Made by a program: the position numbers and the translations under genes. Positions 22,735-32,838 of a stretch of DNA of 64,000 nt are shown here, in pieces. This DNA comes from Hsuehochloa calcarea (taxonomy: Eukaryota; Streptophyta; Magnoliopsida; Poales; Poaceae), in contig JAYEVG010000047.1 in the NCBI GenBank assembly GCA_036346395.1, forward strand, positions 124,001-188,000. Direction: 5' to 3'. Position 1 is the stretch's first letter; the number at the start of each line of letters is the position of its first letter. Under the pieces are notes generated by a model. It ran no database searches, was not told where the DNA came from, and saw only the letters and a list, made by a program, of their open reading frames with translations.

Positions 22735-24484
22735 ACCCCCCTTAGGATCGCCTAGTCCGCCGCAACCCATAGCCGCCACCCTCGTCGCCCCGATCGCTCT
22801 AGCGCCGCCGCAATCCAAGAATTTGGGTTTTCGGTCGAGCTTCTTCTCCGGTGAATTGCGCTGCCGTCGTTGCCGCGCTTGCCTCGCCGACTGCACCACC
22901 GTGATCAGCAAGTCCCAGGCTACCTCGTGCGCCCCTCCTCGTCGCCGGAGCATCGTCGGAGCACCCGTCCGAGAAGACCCGAGCCTTCACCGCCGCTTCT
23001 TCCTCGCCGCCGGTCGCCACCGTCGTGGTCAGCTACCGGTAAGGGCACCCCTGAGTGCGCAATAGCACGGGGAACATTCTGGTACCCTTCGCCGCCGATG
23101 ACTCGTCGCCGTTCGCCGGTGACCATTGGGTCCCGAGCGCCACCGCCATTGTTGTCGTCATTCTCGCCGACGTCGGCCGATCTTGGTGTGGCGGCCAGCG
23201 TGGCGCTAGATCGCCAAAGACTGCGCGTGCATGGCTCGATCCACCGCGCGAGATCTCCTCGGTTCGGTGAACTCGGTCCACCGTGAACCCTGAGACTGAC
23301 ATGTGGGGCCCACATGTCAGATTTCTTTTTAAATCTATTTCTTTTTCTGGAAATTCTCGGCTGACGCAAGCATTGCACAATAATCCGATTTTCCTTTATA
23401 AAAATAATTCATGAAATTCAATAAAATCCAAATTAGAGTTTTATTTGATTTTCAAACTTCCAAAGCCCATATCTTTTGCATCCGACCTCCAATTGAGCCC
23501 ATTCAAATTTGTAAATTCATATAAAATCAAGATCTATTTAATGGTGAATTTTATTTGATTTTTGGAGTCTATTTTGCCTCTATTATTTATTTGTTTTTAT
23601 TTCTTTTGTCTCGTTTGCGAGTAGACGTCGATACTTCGGGGAATTTTGCAGAAGAAGGAGCACCTCAAGACCAAGACCAATATCTAGATATATTCCAAGG
23701 CAAGTTATACCTTTGATCATATTGAACCTAGTTTTCAAAATACTTTGTTTCAATGTATTGCATTCTATTTCAAGTATTTATTTAAATGCTTTTGGGTATA
23801 GTTATTAATCCAATTTGTTATATCCACATTGTCTATTGTATGCCATGATCTTTTATCACCCTAGGTTGGTTCATTATTAGTTGGTATTATCGTAGCACCA
23901 ACGTGGGTTGGTTAGATACGGGTAGATTGCTTAGCCATGCCACGAGTCATCATTTCATGTGAGTTGCAATTATAAACTTGACTAAGTGATTATGGAACTG
24001 TGTGATAAAATTGTGTGTACTGTGTGCTGTTACTCGTTGATGGCATGTGTTGCACTTAATCAACAGGGTGGGAAAAGATTTAGACTGAGGCAAGTGGTGG
24101 ATCTGTGTGAATGGTGGACCTGTGTGCTTAAACTTTGTGATTTGGGTTAAAACTGGAAGTCTTGCCTTGGTCAATTAAGGACTTAACTTTGTGCGCCATT
24201 GGTGGGCCTTCTTGTCGACCACATGCCTAGTATGGGGTGGGCATGACTTAGTAAGTTATGGAGTCTTGACATTGACAACTCGGGTTGTATTTAAGGCGTG
24301 TGATGGGTGGAGGTGTGATATGTCACATCGCGGGGCGTTATTGCATCCCCGTCCAACGGTGTGTGTCGTTCAAAAGAGTGTGTGTACAAATTGGACGGCG
24401 GTAAAGCACATCGGGAGTGTCATTGTTTGAGATGAAGTCTCTGAAAGGTTTTGTTGTGATCAACTCTGATCCGGTTGGTTACAT

Positions 24485-24562
24485 CGTGTGGGTAAAGTGT
24501 ACAACCTCTGCAGAGTGTTTAAATCAATATATTCGAATAGCCGCGTCCTCGGTTATGGACAT
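24485..24562 (+). repeat. Conserved LTR block, copy 4
   Basis: GTGTGGGTAAAG, CTCTGCAGAG, TATTCGAATAG and CCGCGTCC occur in the same order as in copy 1, with slightly longer spacing before the palindrome. Confidence 0.8.
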
Positions 24563-25228
24563 GCTCGGGAATTTCACACGAGGGGTAGATTTTCATAAAA
24601 CAAATGGGAAGGGTCAGCTGTGTGAGATAACTTGTTCAGTTGTGTGAAAGAACTTATTTAGACTGTGTGTCCTTTGTGAAACCAATTGTTAAATTAATAT
24701 TCTTTAATTGTTTTCAATTATGTTTTCAATCTATTATTTGTATTCAATTGCAAATGTTGCATTTCCGCAAAATAACCACAGAAGCCATTTCTTTGGAATA
24801 AGCCATCATGTATAAATGCATTCTGTGGTATGACTTGCCAGTACGGTGTGTACTCACTCTTGCTAAACAAATCAACGAAGTGGAGGAGTAAATCACCTTT
24901 GCTTTTGAAGAAGAGTTCTCTGAAGGTTGATCGTTAGGGTCTTGATCGATCGATTGCACGTGGTAAATTGATGGGAGCCCACTGGAGTTTACTTCGTTTC
25001 CGCTGCAGTTTATTTCTTAATTGTCAGCCTTGCATGGCTTAATAAATGTAAAACTCGACCGTAAGGTCCCCAACAGTTATTTGTTATTCAAAGTACTTGT
25101 ATATTCTTATATTCGTTGTATAGATGTGATATTTCATCTATGTTGACACTGTGTGCACTAGCGTGATCCTGGACTAGTGCAGAATACACAGAGGGTCCAG
25201 ATTTGCATATTTGGATCCCGACAGTTTG

Positions 25229-25401
25229 CACCCTCAGGGAGTTCATCGGGGTAGGGTTGCTCAAGAACGTATTCCTTTTTTTTCTTGTGTGGGAACAATT
25301 CTCAGGTTGCGGTACCAATCAATAAAATTCGTTCCATTGAGTTTTTCTTTTTCAAGAACAGATCGCAAGTTAAAACCAGAATTGTTACTAGAAGTAGCCA
25401 T
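25229..25401 (-). pseudogene. Gag N-terminus, copia 1
   Basis: The start codon is at 25399-25401 on the minus strand. The protein begins MATSSNNSGFNLRSVLEKEK and continues LNGTNFIDWYRNLRIV, the usual start of BARE/Angela-type gag. A frameshift follows in the Lys-rich stretch after QEKK near 25280, after which the frame would read through EQPYPDELP. It is cut at 25229 by solo LTR A and continues at 10853 with RKAYEKHC. Start choice is based on the family pattern and on the absence of an upstream ATG in frame. Confidence 0.85.
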
Positions 25402-26873
25402 AATCTACAACAGAAAATAAACAAGCAAAGTTCAACACTATGTTCATGATTGATCTTCCATTAAACAATTTAACAAAAGACACTCCCACTATATGTTTTG
25501 TAATCGTCTTCCCTCTAACGACATATAGTGGTCAAGATCCGTGTTCATCTAAGTTCTAGTGAGCTTTGGCGTCACCGCTAGAAACCTAGGGACGTAGGTA
25601 AGCATCGCTTGCTAATCACATTTTATGTGACTCTTGTTTGTTGGGTGGCACCCAATGCCCCAGCTCCCAACACCATGCCCCAAGGCCCAAATCCAATTTG
25701 ATAGCCTTGTCAAGTAAGCCAATACTATGCATGTGGATGTCCGACATCCACCCTATTAGATCAAGAAAATTGGTGGTACTCTGCTTTGGCAGACCTACCA
25801 AACAATGATCGTAATTCTTATAGGCGCAGCAATTGGAAGGGCATCAAATAAATTCTTATTTTTTTTCTAAAAGAAGCTATTTTGTCATGAAAAATACATC
25901 CTCTACAGGTATGGTATGAAAGAATAGTATGACAGGAAATAAACATCACATGCATATAATCACATTAAACTGTGAATGGTATGGCCTTTTGAATCGTAGT
26001 GGTCACCATCACATGGTTCCACGGTGATGTCCTTCGCCACACTTCCTGTCCTCTTTGTCATCATGCTTGAAGCCTCCATGGTAAAGAACTAAACTATTAC
26101 AACTAATAGCTAGCAAATGAATTACATGAGGAGCTCAAGCATCACAAGTCGACACGCAGGTCGTTATACAATTAAAGAACAGCCTCAACCCAGCTGTGAT
26201 TAATACGACACACAGGCCGCCAAAACACACATGCATCACATATACATCTATGCCATACCATTCACATCATTCCCTGCAAAAACAAGTTAAGCGTAGAACG
26301 CATTCTACCGCCCTGACAAGAATGTGTTTGTATAACAATCTATGCGTGTGCATAGGCGGTCCATTGGCCGGTCGTGGGGTCGAGGGGAGCCGCCCATGGG
26401 TTTGCGGCGTACTGAAAATCTGCAATTACATAGATCGCATCTATGAAATCGCTATGAAAATCTCATCGGGCCGATCAAATCAACCCAAATCCGAGCCATT
26501 CAAAATGTCTCAATTTTCATTAGATCAATCACATTGATCATCGCAATCGGTATTCTTGAGGAGACCGCAACACAAGACCTCGATCTGTTGGCTCGATCTA
26601 TTGACTGTGCGCGCAGTTAACCCCGATGGTGATACCAGCCGGTAGGGGCAAGTCGCGCGTACATCAAAAGAAGGAGCACATACTAATCTTTTTGGCCATA
26701 TGATGCTATCAACTCATACATACTTCAACCCCTTATGACCGATTGATCTAATCAACCCGTGCACCGAAAGATCCATCACATGAAACTAGCATAAGAACAG
26801 TAATAGATCGCATCTACTACAAACAACATATCATCTACAAGCGCATGATCCAGACCACATACTACGCAGTTTC
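25402..26873 (-). other. Untranslated leader of copia 1
   Basis: About 1470 bases separate the primer-binding site from the gag start. I find no conserved protein in it on either strand. Long leaders are known in BARE-type copia elements, where they include packaging signals. A hidden small insertion cannot be excluded. Confidence 0.6.
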
Positions 26874-26885
26874 GCTCTGATGCCA
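26874..26885 (-). other. Primer-binding site of copia 1
   Basis: TGGCATCAGAGC on the minus strand lies one base after the LTR. It differs at one base from the common TGGTATCAGAGC complementary to initiator methionine tRNA. Confidence 0.8.
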
Positions 26886-26886
26886 C

Positions 26887-27424
26887 TGAAAGGTGAACAG
26901 GTAGGCTACGCTAGCTACAACAATTGATTTTCTACCGTGTTCAACCAGAAAACATACGTGTAAGGGAGTCATAGATAGTTACCACTAGATGTTGCCGCGG
27001 TGGAAGAAGAGTTGGAGCGGCCGGTCCAGCGTGAATCTGCGTTGATGAAGAAGAAACACTCGATCGTTTCACGAACTGAATGTCTCCTCCTCGAGTCCTA
27101 CGCAATAGCCTTGCGCTTTTCGCCAATCAGCACAGCAGCAACAGCAGCGGCGCCTCCACGGAGTCCACACGTTCGGGATGGAACGCCGTGCGCTGGTGTG
27201 CTAACACCGCGCGCTCGGCTAGGGTTTCGGGATACGGCTAAGGGGAGGTGGCGGCCAGGGTTCATGCACTCATACCTGCAGCCCCGTCTCCATATATTTA
27301 TAGAGCATGCTAATGGACTTCCACGTTGTAGGCCCAATAGAACTCTAGTCCCATATGGATCAATATCCCTCTTAGCATATAAAACCGAATTGTTTATGAT
27401 TGCCTCTTGGGCACATCACTAACA
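26887..27424 (-). repeat. 5' LTR of copia 1
   Basis: The LTR is 538 bases. On the minus strand it begins TGTTAGTGATGTGCCCAAG and ends CACCTTTCA next to the primer-binding site. The GCCCAAGAGGCAATC-type start is common in grass copia LTRs. It contains chance frames only. Confidence 0.82.
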
Positions 27425-27866
27425 CTTCGGAGCTTGCCATTCGCCGCCACCGCGTTGGCCAAACCTGTTCTGGCTTGATAAGGTGGCCTTTTTCTTCTCT
27501 TTTTGGTACCTGAAAAAATACAAGGTTTTCCCCTTCTTTGAATCTGGTTCTTCCTCATTGATTCTTGCTTCGATTTTAGAGGGGTTTGGAGCCGTTGCGC
27601 TGCCGAAGTGATCCTACTTCCTTGGCGGTGAAGTTCTTGATCTCCTCTTGAGCCATCCCGCCGTTTTCCCCTTTCGCATCATCCTCTGTGGATTTGTGGT
27701 GTGGGGATTTTGGGCGTTGGTGGATCGGTGCTTGTGTTTGATCGGCTCTGTGTTGATCTTGTGGTGGAAGAGTGCTTCAGTTCAGTGGTCCTTTTAGTGC
27801 TCGGTGGTGAGATGCACTCGGCCAGTGTGTTCTTCTGGTTTTGTATGGCATATCATGTACCTCAAC
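27425..27866. other. Unassigned stretch between copia 1 and copia 2
   Basis: The 442 bases have higher GT content on the plus strand in the second half. A 76-codon frame from 27701 runs into the copia 2 LTR and resembles nothing I know. This is probably older DNA into which both copia elements inserted, or part of another element. Confidence 0.4.
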
Positions 27867-28576
27867 TGTTGGACCTTTTTGAGGGCGTTTTGGGAATTTC
27901 CCAATTAGAGAAAAGAATTATAAAAGGGTAAAGAATTGGGCCCACTTGTCTTTGAGGGGAGAAGAGGGATAAGGTTTCCATACCTTATCTCCATCCAGAA
28001 GATGGAGGGCTCGGTGCTGGCCTTGATGCGAAAAGGGAGGAGCTCCCTGGCGACTGGGGTGGATGGAGTCGCTGGCAGCCTGGTCTCTTCGGAGCCAGTT
28101 ATTGGCTGCAGCCGTAACCCTAAAGCCTTGAGGCTCCTCTTTATTTGAAGGTTCCTTCTTCTTTCTGGGATTGAAGCTAATTCTTTTTCCCTTTTATTTT
28201 TCGGTTGTTTTCTTCCTGGTGCTTGAACTTCAAATTAGAGAGGACCCTTGGAGTTCCTTCCAACTGCCATACCTTTATTCCAAAGGAATTTTGGTTGGTC
28301 GATCTGAAGTTCTTGAGGTCGATCTGATATTGACCTGAGAAGGAAGAGGCTTTCGAACTTGTTCCTTGTGGTGCTCTGTGAAGAGGAATTCTTTGGCCAA
28401 GTGTCCCTGGTAACTTGTGTGGCTCCTCCTGTACCTCGACTTCTTTCTTTGGTGTAATCCAAAGGAAGGAGAGTGGCATTGTATCTCCAAATACCTTGGC
28501 AATAGGTTTTTCGGGACGACGTCGTAAGACGTGCCTTGCCTTGTTCATCACGGTGATTTTGAATATCGCCGGCTCT
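27867..28576 (+). repeat. Copia 2 left LTR and leader, first part
   Basis: The start TGTTGGACC is certain by comparison with TGTTTGACC at 41970. The stretch matches 41970-42467 plus 46886-47099 closely. It contains frames on both strands of 60-125 codons, which lie in repetitive LTR and have no known counterpart. No typical initiator methionine tRNA site was found downstream, so I cannot say where the LTR ends. Confidence 0.72.
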
Positions 28577-29395
28577 GTGAGTATCTCTTTTATCTAATTG
28601 CGATTCACTTTATTATTATATGTGTGAATGCTGTTCTGTTAAGTTTCATTCACTGTGAGATATAGCAAAGTGACTTTTGGGGGCTTAATTCTGCTCTGTG
28701 ATGATTGTCAAGATCTGAAGTTGAATAGATATTTGTAAACAGACTTGAGCCAAGTTATTTAGTTTTCTTATGTTAGTTTTATTTAGTAGCTGGTATTCTC
28801 TCTTTGCCGATTTAATTTGAAACAAGGTCATCCATTTCGATCTGTGGACTTGTTGATGCTTTGTGGTATGTTAGCTTTATTATATTGATCGACCGATAAT
28901 ATTAAAGCTGAAATTAATGTGAGTTATCTTGTGAGCATCGATCTATTATTTCATATCGATCTTTGTCTTGCTTTGTGATTCTATACTCTCGATGGTCAAA
29001 TGATACTCGATTATTGGTAGATTGTCTATTGCTTTGAGATAAAAGCGATATATTAGAAAGCTTTAATTTGAGCTCAAGATCTATTTTATAGTTGTCATAT
29101 TTGAATGGTGAAGAGTTTTGACTGATGCACTAAGATTGCAAAGGTTAATTCTTTTGCATCTACCCTTCTGAGAGCATTCAATTTCACCCTATATCCGAGC
29201 TTTATGCTGAATCTTAATGTTCTCATGATGTTTTTGCTAAGCATTTTTGTTATGTATTGATGACTTGGAAGATTTACATGAGTTCATGCTATTTTGTTCT
29301 TTTATACTCTGTTGGAATTATGCTTTAATGTTAATTATTTATGCTGGGATTATTTCTGAAATTTTGCTAAAACTGATTTTTTTTCAACAATCCAG
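28577..29395 (+). other. Candidate spliced intron in the copia 2 leader
   Basis: The donor reads CTCTGTGAGTATC with GT at 28577. The acceptor is a run of eight T after a CTGAT, then CAACAATCCAG ending at 29395. The gag ATG follows 19 bases later at 29415. The stretch between is T-rich and AT-rich, as plant introns are. Both sites are also present in the right copy (47100 and 50035) although two other insertions interrupt that copy. The alternative is that the LTR runs to the CAACA at 29389, mirroring the TGTTG start, and the splice motifs are chance. Confidence 0.45.
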
Positions 29396-29414
29396 AAAAC
29401 CTATCTTTGAATAA

Positions 29415-30190
29415 ATGGCTTCATCATCAGATGTCGTTAACCCAGAAGTGTTTGATGGTGCTAACTTTAAGCGTTGGCAAGCTAAAACCAAACTTTGGCT
29501 AACCGACCTCAGACTTTTCTAGGTCGTTTCAAATCCTCATATGTTCCCTTTGGAAATCGCTGAAATGACACGGTGGGAGGATGCGAACAATTTAGCCCTA
29601 GCTAGGTTATTAGCAGTCTTATCTAACCGGTTGTTCGATGTGTATATCAATTTCACTAATACCAAACAACTCTGGGACGAATTAGATGAGAAGTATTCCG
29701 AAGGGGATAATGTTAATGAGTCCTTTACCACTGCTACATACTTGAACTACAAGATGGTAGAAGGACAGTCGGTGATGGAGCAGCTCCATGAGCTTCAACT
29801 CCATGTACGTGATCTTAATCGGTACGACTGTCTCCTACTAGAGAGTTTTCAAGTTAATGTCATTTTGGCTAAGTTACCGCCCTTGTGGCATGACTTTGTG
29901 ACCACCCGACGACATATAAAGGAGCGCTTGACACTCAATGAGCTGTTAGCAGCTATTAATGTCGAGGAGCGGGCAAGAGGCGGTGACAACAAAGGTAACG
30001 TTCAAGTCCAAGCTCATCTAGTAGAGGTCAAGAGTGTTAGTGGCTCTGGGAATCAGAAATTCAAGAATTAGCCCAAAATCAAGCTACAAGGAAAGAATAT
30101 GAAGAAGGAGGAGGACATTGTTTGCTTTGTGTGCGGAGTGGCTGGTCATAAAGCCAACCATTGTCGCAATCATAAAGGCAAGGGTCCTTC
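29415..30190 (+). pseudogene. Gag, copia 2
   Basis: Starting at the ATG at 29415, the frame reads MASSSDVVNPEVFDG and FKRWQAKTKLWL, meets a TAG at 29521, and resumes as a 176-codon open frame 29541-30071. This includes TKQLWDELDEKY, SVMEQLHELQL and LPPLWHDF, typical of the UBN2-type copia gag domain. After another stop at 30069-30071 a CCHC zinc knuckle lies at 30123-30164 (CFVCGVAGHKANHC). Further stops follow. Gag would assemble the particle and bind RNA. Confidence 0.87.
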
Positions 30191-30450
30191 TCCAGCTTAG
30201 CATAAGGGCCGAAAGGCCGAGGTGAATGTCGTTCTGGATAATACCAGTTCTGAAGGGTATGTACCTAAGGCCTTTATGGCAAGTCCATCTATTGATTGAT
30301 GGATTGATACAGGTGCTAGTAGACATATATGTGTTGATAGATCGTGTTTCTCTTCTTTTCAGAGTGAAGGTGGTGGATCTGTCCTGATAGGCAACGGAGC
30401 CACTGCTACAGTACGTGGGATTAGACAGGTTTGCTTGAAGCTTACTTCAG
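30191..30450 (+). pseudogene. Protease, copia 2
   Basis: The active site reads WIDTGASRHIC near 30300-30335, with the DTGA box intact, just after an in-frame TGA at 30297-30299. LIGNGATATVRGI follows near 30390-30425. The domain then joins the LTSGKTLILRDVLYVP run in the next frame. The residues needed for catalysis are present, but stops on both sides break it. Confidence 0.82.
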
Positions 30451-31730
30451 GCAAAACACTTATTCTGAGAGACGTACTGTATGTGCCTGCAATGACTCAC
30501 AATCTCATCAGCGGGTCAATGCTTTGTAGGCAAGGAACAAAGCTTGTTTTTGAGTCTAATAAGGTCGTGTTGACCAAATTCAGTACTTTTGTAGGCAAAG
30601 GATATGATAGCGGAGGCATGTTCCGCTTATCTATACTTGATTCAAATAATGTAAATATTTTTAATATTTCCCATTGCAATAAAATACATGATGTGTGGCA
30701 TTCACGATTGTGTCATATTAACTTTGAAGCTATTGTGCGGTTAAGCAAAATGGATTTAATACCCAGCTATAATCATGAGAAGGGTTCAAAGTGCGAAGTG
30801 TGTGTGCAAGCTAAGCAACCCCGAAAACCTTTTCATAGCGTTGAAGGGCAAAACACCTCTCCACTTAAGCTAATTCATTCTGATCTTTGTGAGATGAATG
30901 GAATTTTAACTAAAGGTGGGAAAAGATATTTCTTAACTCTCATAGATGATGTGACTAAATATTGTTATATCTACTTAATTAAGTCGAAAGATGAAGCTTT
31001 AGAACACTTTAAAATATTTAGAGCCGAAGTTGAAAATCAACTAGAAAAGAAAATCAAACGGTTAAGATCGGACCGAGGCGAATAAGTCTCACTTGAATTC
31101 TCTCAATATTGTGAAGAAAGTGGAATAATTCATGAAGTTACTCCACCATACTCACCCCAATCTAATAGAATAGCCGAAAGAAAGAACCGAACTTTATGTG
31201 ATTTGGTTAATGCCATGTTACAAAGTTCAGGTATGTCGGATTATTGATGGGGTGAAGTAGTTCTCACAGCTAACTATGTGCAAAATAGGGTGCCACCTCG
31301 CAATCAGGAGGAAACGCCTTATGAAGGATGGAAGGGGATAAAACCCAACTTGTCTTTTCTTCGAACTTGGCGATGCATTGCAAAAGTACATGTGCCGTTA
31401 CCGAAGAAAATAAATCTTGGTCCAAAGACTGTTGATTGTGTCTTTCTAGGGGATGCTAAAAACAGCACGGCTTATAGATTTGTAGTGGTCAAATCTGAGG
31501 TGAGTGACATCGTTACTAATGTAGTGATGGAATATCGTGATGCGATATTCTTTGAGCATGTGTTTCCTATAAGACCAAATGAAATCATTGATCCTATTGG
31601 TTCAAGTGAACACTCCATTCTTCCTAGTGTGGATAACACCGCTCCAGAATTGGAGTTGAGGAGGAGTAAGAGGCGGAGGACTGAAAAGTCTTTAGGCAAT
31701 GACTTTGTCACCTATGTCGTGGATGATTAA
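30451..31730 (+). pseudogene. Integrase, copia 2
   Basis: The frame 30435-31085 (216 codons) covers the protease to integrase linker (MTHNLISGSML), the zinc-binding domain (WHSRLCHINFEAI and CEVCVQAKQ), and the first part of the core. The first Asp is in HSDLCEMNG and the second in RSDRGE at the end. A TAA stop (31083-31085) directly after that Glu ends the frame. The third residue is in IAERKNRT near 31170, past the stop. The frame 31278-31730 gives TPYEGWKG, LSFLRTW and the C-terminal domain to RRSKRRR. Confidence 0.87.
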
Positions 31731-32560
31731 CTACGAACCCTTTTAGAAGCGCACGCATCCCTGGATGTGGATTACCGGAAGGAAGCAGTCCGTAGCGAAA
31801 TGGATTCCATCATAGCTAATGGAACGTGGGAAGTTACGGACCTCCCGTATGGATTCAAGCCAGTTGGCTGCAAATGGATCTTTAAAAGAAAGCGTAGACC
31901 TAATGGTACTATTGAAAAGTACAAGGCTCGTTTAGTAGCCAAGGGTTTCACACAAAAAGAGGGAGAGGACTATTTCGATACATACTCTCCTGTGGCTCGC
32001 TTACCCACAATTCGAGTGTTTTTAGCACTAGTTGCCGCGTATAAACTCCAAGTACATCAAATGGATGTAAAGACCGCTTTCCTAAATGGAGAGTTGGATG
32101 AGGAGAATTATATGCAACAGCCTGATGGTTTTGTGGTTGCAGGGTAAGAGAGGAAAGTATGTCAGTTGATTAAATCCTTGTACGGTCTAAAACAAGCTCC
32201 CAAGCAAAGGCATGAGAAATTCAATAGTACTATGACCTCGGTCGGCTTTTGTGTGAACGAAACTGGTAAATGTGTCTACTATCGGTTTAGTGGGGGAGAA
32301 GGTGTCATTTTGTCTTTACGTAGATAACATATTGCTTTTTGGGACTAACATAGATGCAATCAATAGTACAAAGTCTTTTCTCTCAAAGAATTTTGATATG
32401 AAAGATCTGGGTGAAGCGGATGTTATCCTAAACATCAAGCTTATAAAGGGTGAGAATGGAATAACTCTTTCACAATCTCATTATGTGGACAAGGTCCTAT
32501 CCAGATTTGGATTCATGGACTGTAAATCAGCAGCCACACCCTATGATCCAAATGCTAAAC
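31731..32560 (+). pseudogene. Reverse transcriptase, copia 2
   Basis: The frame 31767-32147 reads GCKWIFKRKRR, YKARLVAKGFTQ, FDTYSPVARLPTIR and HQMDVKTAFLNGELDEE. After a TAA at 32146 the sequence continues with LIKSLYGLKQAPKQ. A shift leads to the frame 32272-32883, which has FCLYVDNILLFG. The catalytic pair is YVDN instead of YVDD, near 32318-32330, so the second catalytic Asp is lost. FDMKDLGEADVIL and SQSHYVDKVLSRF follow. Confidence 0.87.
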
Positions 32561-32838
32561 TATATAAAAATATTGGACATGGAAAAGATCAGCTTAAATA
32601 TTCTCAAATTATAGGATCCTTAATGTATTTAACTAATGCAACGAGGCATGACATCTCATATGCTGTAAGCAAATTGAGTCGTTATACGTCCAATTCAGGA
32701 GATGATCATTGGATAGCATTAGAGAGGGTACTTAGGTACCTTACGGGGACCTCTAATTTGGGAATACATTATTCTGGTCATCCGGCAGTCTTGGAAGGAT
32801 TTAATGACTCTAATTGGATCAGTGACTCGGATGATATG
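32561..32838 (+). pseudogene. RNase H, copia 2, first part
   Basis: This continues frame 32272-32883 with YSQIIGSLMYLTNATRHDISYAV, ALERVLRYLTGT and GFNDSNWISDSDDM. FNDSNW is the position of the first catalytic Asp (normally DADW). The domain is cut at 32838 by the Sirevirus-like element. The reading continues at 41004 with KATSGY. Confidence 0.85.

Larger units (their letters stand above)
22694..25223 (+). repeat. Solo LTR A, right part
   Basis: This continues the LTR that starts at 10854; the first five bases GGACC are the duplicate made by gypsy element 2. The end is GGATCCCGACA at 25223, followed by GTTTG (25224-25228), the duplication made when this LTR entered copia 1. The undisturbed LTR length is about 3250 bases. 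A GC-rich leader runs to about 23290, followed by AT-rich sequence. Frames in the GC-rich part are overlapping and compositional. Confidence 0.88.
25224..27424 (-). mobile_element. Copia 1, 5' end (gag start, leader and 5' LTR)
   Basis: Beyond solo LTR A the minus-strand copia resumes with its gag N-terminus, a long leader, a primer-binding site and the 5' LTR. The GTTTG duplication at 25224-25228 matches 10849-10853, and the gag reading continues across the two pieces. No target-site duplication can be tested because the other end of the element is outside the window. Confidence 0.88.

Noticed and set aside
22666..23380. Overlapping GC-rich frames resembling a gene with high CpG.
   Set aside because: They are within solo LTR A downstream of its TATA box. 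The region is flanked by LTR sequence and its frames conflict.
27701..27931. A 76-codon frame across the left border of copia 2.
   Set aside because: Its last third is LTR sequence, so the frame as a whole cannot be an old gene. The first part has no match I recognise.
28177..28551. Minus-strand frame of 124 codons in the copia 2 LTR, with a similar one at 46769-47074.
   Set aside because: It lies antisense to the LTR and leader of copia 2. Its repetition reflects the LTR duplication and not protein conservation; the two copies differ by frameshifts.
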